Below, one piece after another: positions 12,201 to 22,449 of a DNA stretch of 64,000 bases. Origin of the DNA: Siderastrea siderea. Lineage: Eukaryota; Cnidaria; Anthozoa; Scleractinia; Rhizangiidae. Under the pieces are notes generated by a model. The model was not told where the DNA came from. It saw only the letters and a list, made by a program, of their open reading frames with translations, and ran no database searches. The stretch spans positions 43,854,533 to 43,918,532 of the forward strand of contig OZ034967.1 of the NCBI GenBank assembly GCA_964030785.1, read 5' to 3'. Within the stretch, counting starts at the first letter, position 1, and each line of letters opens with the position of its first letter. The position numbers and the translations under genes were made by a program.

Positions 12201-12233
12201 ACTCCCGCGTTCGTAGAAGAAATTCTAAAGCCC

Positions 12234-12793
12234 TCATAGCTTAGCTCTTACTAGTAGGTCTTTAAGGGATTTCCCTATATGAGATGATGGGAGGCTCCTT
12301 AAGGATTTTTTTAGCCGTGGTTGGTTCTGTATAAGGTGCCATTTTGCCACCAGAATTTTCTTTAGGCTAGGTAATGCTGGTTGGTATTGTGTGACAAAGG
12401 GTAGTATTTTCTTACGTGCAGCCTTGTTCTTCTGTTCTAGTTTAGATTTTCTCTCGGAGAAGGTGTTTTTTTTGGGGGGGTTACACCTGTTGGATATCCT
12501 TTACACTTAAGGTGTGATTCTAAGTTTTTGATGTTTTCCTCAAATGTTTTTTTTGAGGAATTTGTTCTAAAGAGCCTTAAAGCCCCCCCCCCCCCCCCTT
12601 GATAAATCCTTTTGTAAGGCCTGGTGGGTGACACGAATAGAAATTCGTGAATTGAAAAGTCTCCTTTGGTTTGTAATGTGTTTGCACGTCAAGGATAGAT
12701 TTCTTATAAAATCTCTCCCCCTTGTACACGTTCGTGTCCAAGAATGTAATCTCTGTTTCTGATGTTTCAGCCATAAATGTGATTGTTGGGTGA
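12234..12793 (-). pseudogene. Penelope-like reverse transcriptase fragment (C-terminal part)
   Basis: Minus-strand reading from about 12793 gives FHPTITFMAETSETEITFLD and further downstream YSCHPPGLTKGFIKG. After a frame break at a C/G homopolymer (about 12584-12598) it continues LRLFRTNSSKKTFEENI, then KWHLIQNQPRLKK, and finally (S)LKDLLVRAKL with a stop at 12234-12236. The HP..F..E..FLDT, CHPPG and LVRAKL signatures match Penelope-like element reverse transcriptases as I remember them. The catalytic palm and the GIY-YIG end are missing. The piece lies inside the IS3EU-like element and is a nested insertion or capture. Confidence 0.7.
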
Positions 12794-12799
12794 AAGCTA

Positions 12800-13189
12800 T
12801 TTGCTATTTGCCTTTCTCCTTGTGTAAGGTACGAACCGACTACTCGATCTAACTCTGGGAAGAACTTTTCCAGGCCCAGATGATGATGCTGTTGAAGCAC
12901 ATGGAATGCGAAACCTATCATGAAGTTCGTGTTGGGTGTCAACATAAGAAGGCCTAGCGCCAGATCCCCTGCTACTAGCGCTCCCACTTTCATTTGAAGG
13001 GTGAGATGGAAGATTTCCAAAAGCACCAATCACTCTTCTGACTATGCCTGCGATGTTATTTGAAGACAACGTTTGAGGACGACTGAATCTTTCTGCCACT
13101 GATTTTGCCAAACCGACCGGCCGATTTCCTCGCACAGTGTATTGAAAGGTCTCGGATACTGGGCCCTCGCTTTCGCTTTTTTAAAAGCA
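12800..13189 (-). other. Unassigned open stretch between Penelope fragment and right inverted repeat
   Basis: A 112-codon open frame on the minus strand (12797-13135) encodes a Ser/Arg-rich polypeptide with no motif I recognise. It is probably cargo or remnant DNA inside the IS3EU-like element; a real protein is not established. Confidence 0.3.
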
Positions 13190-14084
13190 CTTCCGGTAGC
13201 ATGTTTCACCGCTGACCTTCTTTCGATTTATTTTTGTGCAGTTCGATTGATATGTACGGTTTCGACATTTATGTGAGCGGTTTCGTTCCTGTTTGCACAG
13301 TTCGATCCATTTTTCGCTGGTTCGATTGCGATTTGTGCAAGTTGGAATCATTTGCGTTTGGTTCGATTTATTTTTGAGGCGTTTGATTTGCTTTTTGGCG
13401 GATCGATTTATTTTTGCGCAGTTCGATTTATATTTGTGCAAGTTGGATTTATTTGCACGAGTTTCGATTTATATTTGCGCGGTTCGATTGACTTTTTGCA
13501 GTTTTGACTTTATGTAAACGACTTTCGTTTTATCTTTGACCGTTTAATAATGTTTGTACGCGTTTCATTTTGTTTGTTTTGTGACTTGAAGATTTTGGCC
13601 GTAACGGAACGCCATAGTTTTCCCCTTTTAGAAATATACTTGTCTTAAAAGAGACATATAAAGCACGACATTGATATACTGTTTCTTTATCACCTCTCAA
13701 AGTGCGCACCGTTGTTTCGGAATTCATGAACAGATTCAACGAGTGAAGAAATTGCTTTCTTAGTTAAAATGCCCCTGGACCAAGAAAATTTTTCGAGATA
13801 CCAAAACAAATTTTGTATTCTTCAAAAAGGCATGTCTTCCGCCATCTTTTTCGCACTACTTCTCTCCTCAACGCTTGTGGCCTGGTAGCCTGTTTCTAGC
13901 CAGCCAATCAGAGCACGCGCTTGCTCATATCCAGGCACTGCCAAGGAAAATAACTCGGTGCTCCCGTTATTTCGACAGACTAAAAAAACCATCTAAGACA
14001 TACACCTAAGCTAGGAAAAATCTTCATTTTCCACCAAAGAAAACCGTTTCCTTGAAAGAGACTCGAAAGTATTACTTGCAAGTG

Positions 14085-14232
14085 AACATGGCAAACTTGT
14101 AGTTCTCTTAACTCACTTTCTTAGTCAGTTATATTGATACAACGTATATGCACCCCGCCTTTATATTTAATGTATTTCAATTTTTTCTTAACTGGCTTAC
14201 GGTAATGACTGAAAGCGAGTAGAGTAAACTTC
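14085..14232 (+). pseudogene. Receptor start relic (duplicate of the 19.4-kb receptor 5' end)
   Basis: The segment matches 19185-19427: both have GTGAACATGG or GTAAACATGG, then TGTATTTCAATT, (A)ACTGG(C/T)TTAC(G/A)GTAATGACTGAAAGC. In this copy the reading frame opens with ATG at 14205 (MTESE) and meets TAG at 14220-14222. None of the transmembrane part follows. It marks the end of the first unit of the tandem duplication. Confidence 0.6.
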
Positions 14233-14575
14233 ATTTTATTTTATTTCCCTGCGAAATATTTATCTTAAGCTTTTTCATTCATTAGGCGGGTAAGTTCTCA
14301 GTTATATGTAATTATTTATTAATAGTTGCTTTAAATATACGCGTGAAATTACATTTTATTGGCCTTAGATACATTTGTTTTACTGTTTTATAACGGAAAA
14401 TTGCGCCCAAAACGTTTAACAGTTTAAATGGAAAATATATTCAAGTGTTTTGGCTAAATAGTAATGGTGATTTTTAATTGATTCAGAAACTACACATTAG
14501 AACTGCTGACTTCAAATCCGTTGTCGTTGAAAACAGCAATCCGCTCAACTACTTCTAGGCAACAGCTGTGCTATT

Positions 14576-15963
14576 TAACAATTATTCTGCGAGGGCGCGC
14601 TAGATATCAAATGATAGATAACCAACGAGGCGCGTAGCTCCGAGTTGGTTATAATCATTTGATATCCAGCAAGCCCGAGTAGAATAATTGTTTTATTAAA
14701 AACTCAACCACTATTTAAAAAAATTCAAGAAAGAACGGGAAAAAATGAGAAAAGAGATAGAAAGGGAACAAGAATCGATCACATGACTGAACGAAAAAGG
14801 CGCCAAAACCTTGCGAAGTGTTGCCGCGTTTCATTGCAAAGCTGAATGAGTCAAATTATGTGAACAAAGTAGCACAAGTTTTGGAAGAAATTCTCTAATT
14901 ATTGGCTCTGAAATATGGTAAATGTTTTATTTTCCTGAAACATTGTTGTAATCATCGTTCAAAGCGGATTGAAGCCGTACAATTTCACCATATTAGCTGC
15001 TGGAGTTGAAACGGAACAACTTTGTTGTAATCTGTTCGCACAACGCGGAGCCATCATGTGTGAGTTTGATCGAACTGAAGACAGAACTAATTTGAACTTG
15101 AAGAGATAATTTCTATGCAGCTCAGAAGCAAGATTACTGTTGCGAGGAACATTAGAATTTACCGTTATAGTTTGTTAAACGCAAAGCACAAAATGTAGTG
15201 GTTCTCAGTTTAGAGGTTGCGGACGGAATGGTAAATTCAAACAACTGGAAAAGCGATTCAACTCTGTTTACATGGCATCCGATTTCTACCTGAGCATTTG
15301 GGCCTGTTGGAACACAGAGATGCAACGAGTGCAGGTAAACCAATGTCAATTTTGCGTGTTAAAGCCGAAAAAAAATCTCACCCTTCGTTCCTTCTTGGTA
15401 GTTTGCAGCTGTAGTTTGTTTAGTAAGCTTACTTGTTTAGACTGCTTCATGATTTTCGCACCCGCCGACTCGCCATGAATGTGTGATAGTTTTTATTAAA
15501 TGCGTCTGCCCATTTCACTGTGTTTTATTTTATGTCTTGTCTTGATATTTTGAAGTGGAAAGCCTTCCTGATAAAACCTACCGTTTGTTCAATTTTAATG
15601 ACCGATATGGCGATCGAAGAAAGAAGTTAATTGCAAACACAACGCTTAATGCTTAAATTTCTATTTTCTGCACAGTTTCTTGAAACAATTTTGACTTGTG
15701 TTAGACGACGCTGTTGGTGACGCTTGTTGGTGACGCTGTTGGAATTTCTGCTTAATTTAAATTCCCTGTCAAGTGATGTTTCTCGTCCATTTTTCTCGCC
15801 GGGTTGCTCGCGAGGAAAAAATTTTCAGCTCACTTTGTCATTTTGTTGTTGAATGTTCATTGACCATATTTGGTCGCAGCAGGTATATGAGCTGATAGCC
15901 TAGCTTCGTTCAGCCAATCAAAATGCTAAAAATCCAATATACCTAGTCCAGTTTTTAATAAAT
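14576..15963. mobile_element. Probable transposon insertion in copy B, ~1.4 kb
   Basis: Copy A reads directly from the TGTGCTAT region to CTATACCTTGAAATC, while copy B has about 1.4 kb extra. The left end is a hairpin (14578-14689: CAATTATTCT...AGAATAATTG with AACCAAC/GTTGGTT arms). TTTATTAAAAACT at about 14691 mirrors AGTTTTTAATAAA near 15950. No transposase was recognised. Exact ends and target duplication are unresolved. Confidence 0.5.
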
Positions 15964-16519
15964 GGTAATATAGTTTTTACCTCTATTAACTTTAACCAGC
16001 CATACATAGAACCTTTATATACCTTGAAATCATAAGGTGCATTTAGCCACTAATGGCTTGAAAAACAAAAAGAGCGGCTTCGTGAAGTTTTCCTTAATAA
16101 ATAGTGGTCCTACAGTCATAATAACAATGGGGTTCAAGAAATAGTTTCAATAATTAAAGATTTCTCTCTGCATTTTGAATGAGTGATTTTATTTTGTTTT
16201 TTTAAAACTGGGAGCTTGAATTTAAAATGGGGAAAAGTCATTTAGAAATTGTTAATCAAAGTGCGCATGGAAAATTTCTCTTCTTGTGTAAACTCTTCTT
16301 GGAGAGAAATGTGAAAAACAAAACACAAAATGAGCAAGGACAATATATATGAAAATATATCTTTGTCAGAGCTGACAAGAGCTCTGTATTTTAGACAGAA
16401 AGGGAAAAAATCGCGCCCTTTCTTTTTCTCGCTTTTCATGGAAATGGTGCTCACTTTTACACTGCTGTCGTTTCCCCTCTATTAACTTTAAATTACTTAA
16501 TGTAATTGCATCATTTTAA

Positions 16520-17517
16520 GGTGTTTCGATACAGTTTTTATGGGACCATACCTAACTTTTTGAATCGGCTCTTAGACAGTCTTCTCCTTGTCAGATCAAC
16601 GTGAAATTTGCCATACTTGTTGGTTTTGGATTGAACTTCAGTGTGGTTTACATTTTGTGAAAATCGATATTTCCATTGCTTCGTGATTTTTATCTGGTTT
16701 CTTTGTTCTTTGTAGCACTGTAGATTACAACGAAAAGTAAAAATCACGGAAGAATGCATTGTGCATTACTTTGAATATATTAGCATTTACTTGCCAACTG
16801 TATATATGTAACGCAAGCCTTTCCGTCGGTTCATACATCCTCTTTAACGTTAAATCTAAAAGTGTTCCAGTGAATCAATGTTAATAAGACTCAAAACCAA
16901 AATTGGTCACATCGTCAAGCACGCATGTTTAATGTTTTAAAAAAATCTATCGAGCCGTTATTAAGATTTTCGCAAAAGCGCTCAAATTAAAAAATTACCA
17001 CAAAATTATCACACGAATGATCTTAGAAAAACAAGTCGTTCTCGAGATGGCGAATACCAGTTTCAACAAAACTTTCTAGGCTTAAAATAGTAAGTAAAAG
17101 ACGCATTTTAACAGTATTTACTAGCCATTTCATCAAAGCGTTGATTATTTTTCGGTGTATTTACTATTACTAAGCAAAAACTAAGGTTAAAAATGTTTTT
17201 GCGATTTACTTCAAAACAAACATACAGAATTCTTTTGTTCTTGTATATTTTGTTTGCCATACACCACAGTTTAAGATGCTGGTATTTGCTTTTCGAAGCG
17301 AAATCTGGATCGTGCAAAATTTCAATTTTACTGTTTTCGAGGACTTTTGTTTATCATTGTCATGGAAATATCGATTTTTACAAAAAGTAACCACACTAAA
17401 GTTCAATCCAAAACCAACAGGTATTGCAAATTTCACGTTGATCTGACAAGGAGAAGACTGTCTAAGAGCCGATTAAAAAAGTTAGGTATGGTCCCAAAAA
17501 AACTGTATCGAAACACC
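16520..17517. mobile_element. TTAA-target palindromic element, copy 2, 998 bp
   Basis: TTAA at 16516-16519 and 17518-17521 flank inverted ends GGTGTTTCGATACAGTTTTT. The paralogous empty site in copy A (GCATCATTTTCAATTAACG near 9895-9913) confirms the insertion boundaries. About 600 bp of the left arm present in copy 1 (337-1531) is deleted here, between the TTTCCA and TTGCTTCGTGATTT landmarks. Confidence 0.85.
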
Positions 17518-17639
17518 TTAAATTAACGTTTTTGTTTTCAAGAAAAAGATTACAAAAAAAAGGGAAAAAACCAAATGTGTGTTAGATAGGTCAACAAAGC
17601 AAAAATTTTAGTTTTAGAAAATGAAATGAGGAAAGAAGA

Positions 17640-19397
17640 CATTCAAACGTGGTTTCATTTTTGTGCTAAAAGAATTTTAGAAGCTAACGAACGTTTTTCT
17701 TCTAAGCCATTAGCGGTAGACGGAAAAACCTGCTTTATACTTGTTGTGCCGACGTTCTAGGCATATAATTAAGATATTTAATGCTGCAGTTCTTCAACCA
17801 AAATCATTACCTTCGCCAATGCACGGATATGTTTCCTTAAAGCAGTTGGACGGATATCTGATTTTTTTGCGAAACAGATTTGACGGTGAAGCGTCTAAAT
17901 TACAGATTCTTTGATCTCTAGTTACCTTAACCAACCAAATGAATGGAAGTTACTGTGCAAACAAACAGCACCCTTGCCTACTTATTAAGCGACCAAGTAT
18001 AGTTTGAAACTAAAATTTCTATCGATTATTTTCATGATGCATACATACATGTTTCATAGTTTCTACTTGGCAGCCATCTTTTTTTTTTCTTTTAATGATC
18101 ACCGGTCGATAACGATTTCTTAGCCGGTACACAAGAAATCGTTACCGCCATAAATACCGGCTGAAAAATGCGAAATTTATTACCTATCTTTTTGCATCTA
18201 AACCAGATGACGGGCTCAAATTCACAGCAGTTGCTAATTGTAAGGTGATTTCTGCAGTAGAATCGACGCTTTTGTTCTGTACGAGCCAAAATGCAAAATT
18301 AATATTAAACTGAGAAATGTGAGAATAAAACAGCTAACTTGAATTTAACCCATAGTCAACGAATGTTATTTGAGCAGTGATCTCTGGCAAGCCTTTATCC
18401 TTAAATTTACAGGTTTTGCTGATTCTAATGTCCTTTTCCAAGCAGTTTATGTTCCTCTTCTATGAGAGGTTAAATTCAAGAAAAAATACTCTCAGATGCT
18501 CTTACTCTCCAAGCAAGTAGCTTGATTACACTCACGAATCCATCTGCTTTCATAGCAATCAGTTGTAACCCTCCCTTTACCGTCTAGCAGTCGAACATCA
18601 TACCTTAGAGGAATTTATTCGAAAAATGAATGTAAATTCAGTTTGTTAAGAGTAGTGCTTCGTAAATTACGGGAAAGACAACAACTGACAAACCTGTTAA
18701 ATAAATCAGTCATGACCAATTTATACTCTCGAGAAGACAACCTTAATGATGACCTTGTCCCAACAATTGTAACCAGCAGTTGTAGTTCATTGATGTGGCG
18801 ATGATTATTTCATTATAATTATTTGTCTACATGATCATGGCTTATCTTCCAATGGGGATAACTTGGCTCCCCACTTATTTACTATAGACAGGATGAAAAA
18901 TCAGTTAAAACGTACATTCATGCTAGATAAACTCGTCATTTGCCTCATACGAGAAGCGCTTTGTATATATGATCATTTCAGTGATTGGAAATGCATAGAA
19001 TTGTTTTCTATGGAAACTAGAGACACCGTGACTTACAAAGTTCTTGTAAAAGATCACAAGCCCTAAATTGTAAGGCGTTGTGCTAGAGCGTTTCAAACTC
19101 GGTTATGCCTTCTTAGGTCTGCTTTTTGCTGGAATATCCTGATGAGAATTCTCGAGTGAATTGCGAAAAACTCAAAAGTAAAAGTTGTACGTAAACATGG
19201 AAAACTAGAAGTTGCAGTAGGATTTTTCTAGTGCGTTTTTTTTAAAGATATTTCCCCGATAAGTATACAACCATTTGTATGATTAAAGATTATTACACGG
19301 GTATGCTTATCGTTATTGAAATTGCATCAGTGAGACATCTATGTCCCCACACTTGTATTAACTGTATTTCAATTCCTTTTGCAACTGGTTTACAGTA
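17640..19397. other. No gene seen; remainder of duplication copy B and receptor 5' flank
   Basis: AT-rich DNA with scattered matches to copy A. The 67-codon open frame at 18863-19066 shows no recognisable domain. A promoter for the receptor could not be identified. Confidence 0.4.
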
Positions 19398-20501
19398 ATG
19401 ACTGAAAGCAAGGACAGTAAAGTTTGCAGTTTGCCTCACTTTGCACCAGTCCCAACTAATAGCACTGCTTCCTTCGTAAATGACGTTGTGCTGTGCGCAG
19501 TCAACGAACCGTTCTGCGTCTTTGCGTATCTTGCAAACCTGGCTGTCATCATAGCTGTTATCAAAACACTGTCGCTGCAAAGACCGTGCAATATTCTGCT
19601 GTGTAGCCTGGCCATTACAGATTGTTTGACTGGATTGGTAAACCAGCCACTATTTGTGACATGGTGTTTGATAATTCAACGCATCCATAAATCCTGCGAT
19701 CATCAAAAAGAAGTGTTTAACGAATGTATGTTGTGTCTCCCAGTCATCGCGGGATGGTCCGTCGCGAATCTCAGTCCTATGAGCTTTGATCGTTTCTTCG
19801 CGCTATCAGATCCTTTGATGTACCGTGCAGATGTGACAAAGAAAGGTAATGAGTTCATAGCTTAGAATTATCAAATACTATAAACTTCCGTTCGTTATAC
19901 TCTCCCAGAAAATGCCTTAAGAAGTTGCATTATGCCCAGCGCTGATAACCGGGATTTTCTGTGGGTGTTTTTCGCTAAAAGAAGAGAGGTTTTTTAAGTA
20001 TAAAAACAGATATTCTTTCCTTTTTTGCAGTCCTTTTAGTCTGTTGGGGGTGGAGGATTCTGTGTCATGCTAAACATTTTTACCTACTTCGTCTTCTCAT
20101 GTGTAGGCTTAACTATGATAATGTGTGTACTATGTTCATACGATTTTGTTATGCTTATTTTGAACTGTGTAACTGTTTAATAGCACGGTAGTATCCAAAT
20201 GTACCCAAAAAAAGTTTATTGCATTATCAAACCATTGACACTTGCACGTAAAATCAGGGACTATTTGCGCCATAACTTAGCGTGCTTTTTATCAACAGGT
20301 GCAGAGCAATCAGCTACGATAACTGGAGTGAGCTAGGTAATTCTGATTGTAAATGTTCGCTACACTTTGAGCGGCGTTGCCCGGTCTGTTCTCAGCCTAG
20401 CTTTGGGAGTTCTTCTTGTCATTCTACCAATCGTGAATTACGTCAGAATCTTCATTGCTATTCGTCGCCATAAAAACCAAGTACAGGGGCACCTTTTGTG
20501 A
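19398..20501 (+). pseudogene. Rhodopsin-class G-protein-coupled receptor, broken in TM4 and cut after TM5
   Basis: Exon 1 (19398-19845) encodes an N-terminus with an NST glycosylation site, TM1 (YLANLAVIIAVIKT), TM2 with the LAxxD motif (LCSLAITDCLTGLV), and TM3 ending in FDRFFALSDPL, a variant of the DRY motif with Asp-Arg kept. A phase-1 donor GTAATG follows. Exon 2 opens after CAG at 20299, and the same frame carries a TAG in TM4 (20334-20336), then TM5 (LALGVLLVILPIVNYVRIF) and IAIRRHKNQ, and stops at TGA 20499-20501. TM6 and TM7 are absent. The sequence fits the large cnidarian class-A families related to adenosine/melanocortin receptors, but no ligand can be assigned. The in-frame stop and missing half indicate a pseudogene. 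Confidence 0.7.
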
Positions 20502-21505
20502 GCAGCATGCATCCGTTATATTTAAAAGAGAGACTGTTTGTTAACATGCTACTAGTGATTTCCGTGGGAGATCTGCAACCGAGAATACTGGGGTTACCAA
20601 AAATCAAAATGAATTAGGGGACATTTTTAACCATAAATCTTAAGCTTTTTTCTCTTTATAAAATACCTGAGTTGTTTGCGAATACCTTTCATATTGAAAA
20701 AAGGTGGACACGGAAAGGAGGATGCCTTAATGAGACCAAGAAATAGATGTAAAGTCATCATACGCCTCCGGAGGGAAAATAGGTGGGAAACCATTGAAGT
20801 TGTTTTCAAGGGAGTGTTTTTTTTTTCCTCGAAAGCAATCTGCCATTTTGATGTATTTTCACAAATATTTCAGCTTTCAGGGAAGAGCTGGCCATCCTGT
20901 AAAACGCCGACTGATGTGGAATGCATAGTGTTGAAAAAAAGTTTGACTGTCTTCAAACTTCTGATACAACACATTTGAGTTTTTTAAACACAGTGCAACA
21001 AAGTTGTATTTGACACTGTTGAATGATGCAGGCCTAAAACCCTCCGGTACCTTTGACGTGGTGTGATTGAGTTCGCGAATCCCATTTACCTGGGTATGTG
21101 TAGCCACCACCGCGAAAAAACCTTTGCACCTCTCAAGGCAAATGTTTATTACAAAGATCTGAGTATCGTTAATATCAGGTTGCAGCTTAGAATTCAGCAT
21201 AAGCAAAGCAAAAACAGACAAGTAAACAAATGAAAACGAAAAAATCCCAACCAAAGCTGTTACAATTCAAAACCTTTGTGTCATTTCGTCAGTTAGATTA
21301 AATTTGGCAGAACCGGTCTCAGAATTCTTCGTCCATAATTGCAATCTGTAACAAAATAAGAAATATAGCTTTACTAACTTTTTTTTAAACGGCCCATTAT
21401 GAAACATTAAAAACTTAGTCGAGCAGAGGCGAATAGTTGTGGGACACTTAAAGAAGGGCAAGGTTAATAGGCTGCACTGGGTTTAGGAGCATAGTTATTG
21501 AATAG
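20502..21505. other. No gene seen downstream of the receptor pseudogene
   Basis: Neither TM6/TM7 coding sequence nor any other recognisable exon was found. Open frames of 100-125 codons (20676-20978, 20877-21254) have no motif and overlap on opposite strands. Confidence 0.4.
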
Positions 21506-21509
21506 ATAA

Positions 21510-21745
21510 CTAAGTGAATGAATGAATGAATGAATGAATGAATGAATGAGTGAGTGAGTGAGTGAGTGAGTGAGTGAGTGAGTGAGTGAGTGAGTGAGTG
21601 AGTGAGTGAGTGAGTGAACGAACGAACGAACGAACGAACGAACGAACGAACGAACGAATGAATGAATGAATGAATGAATGAATGAATGAATGAATGATTG
21701 AATGAATGAATGAATGAATGAATGAATGAATGAATGAATGAATAA
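21510..21745. repeat. Compound tetranucleotide microsatellite
   Basis: About 235 bp made of consecutive blocks on the plus strand: (TGAA)n, (TGAG)n, (AACG)n, then (TGAA)n again with one TGAT interruption. Each block differs from the next by one base of the unit. The minus-strand open frame across it (Ser-Phe-Ile-His repeats) is an artefact of the repeat. Confidence 0.95.
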
Positions 21746-21749
21746 GTCA

Positions 21750-22445
21750 GTGAAACAAAGGGAGCAACAGTGTTATCCCTAGTTCTCTTGAAACTACGAG
21801 GAACCGATGTCACTTACTTTTAAACACCTTTTTGGGTTTTATGCTCATGAAAGCTATTTTCTCACATTACATTGCATCTGCAGTAAGTTAAGTGGGATTA
21901 AAAAGGTTAAGTATCTCCAAAATAATCTACCTTTAGTTGAACGTCAGTTTCTGTTTGCTGCTGCTTTTGGGTCCCCGCCTGGCCTAGGTCCACTAGCTAG
22001 AACAAAAACAAGAAACAACGCCTTATTTTTGATGCTGTCTTAAAGACCAATGTCGCAAATAGCTAGAAGTCTGATTGTATGAGAGAGAAAAAAAACTTGT
22101 TAAGCTATTATGAGGATAACATTTTCAACTGGACTAATCCTAACCACAGTTAATAAAAGAATATGGTTATGAAGCCCGACAAGTTTCTTCGTTCATGTTT
22201 TTGTTACCGTTTTGGTCTTGACCATGCACACACCCCAACACGTTTTGAACTGTGCTGGAGCAACTAACCAATAGGAATGTTTCTGTTAAGGTATTCAGCC
22301 ATAGTCACGTGTGTGAATGTAAAAAAAAGATTGGCACGGTTGAGGTGCTCTCAACATAAATCAAGACGTCTTTGTTTTTATCCTTTCTCTCCTAAGAAAC
22401 TTTGACAAAGACCATAGCTCGTCATTCCGCTCACCGCTGGGTATT
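21750..22445. other. No gene seen
   Basis: Unique AT-rich sequence between the microsatellite and the MITE array, with no recognisable coding or repeat feature. Confidence 0.4.
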
Positions 22446-22449
22446 TTAA

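Larger units (their letters stand above)
10835..13616 (+). mobile_element. IS3EU-like DNA transposon relic, 2782 bp, 6-bp target duplication
   Basis: Direct GTTTTC repeats (10829-10834, 13617-13622) flank inverted repeats of about 420 bp (10835-11250 and 13190-13616) that start TATGGCGTTCCGTTACGGCC. Inside is the front of a transposase (11309-12200), then a Penelope-like fragment and unassigned DNA where the catalytic DDE part should be. A 6-bp duplication with a helix-turn-helix plus IS3-type integrase-like protein fits the eukaryotic IS3EU superfamily. That name rests on remembered family traits. The element cannot be autonomous as it stands. Confidence 0.75.
14490..18640. repeat. Segmental duplication, copy B
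   Basis: Matches copy A (8915-10480) in the same order, but interrupted by an element at about 14576-15963 and a TTAA element at 16520-17517. Beyond about 18640 the unit leads into the receptor pseudogene at 19398. Divergence is considerable, so the duplication is not recent. Confidence 0.6.

Noticed and set aside
21448..21813. 121-codon open frame of Ser-Phe-Ile-His repeats
   Set aside because: Produced by the tetranucleotide microsatellite; no coding evidence.
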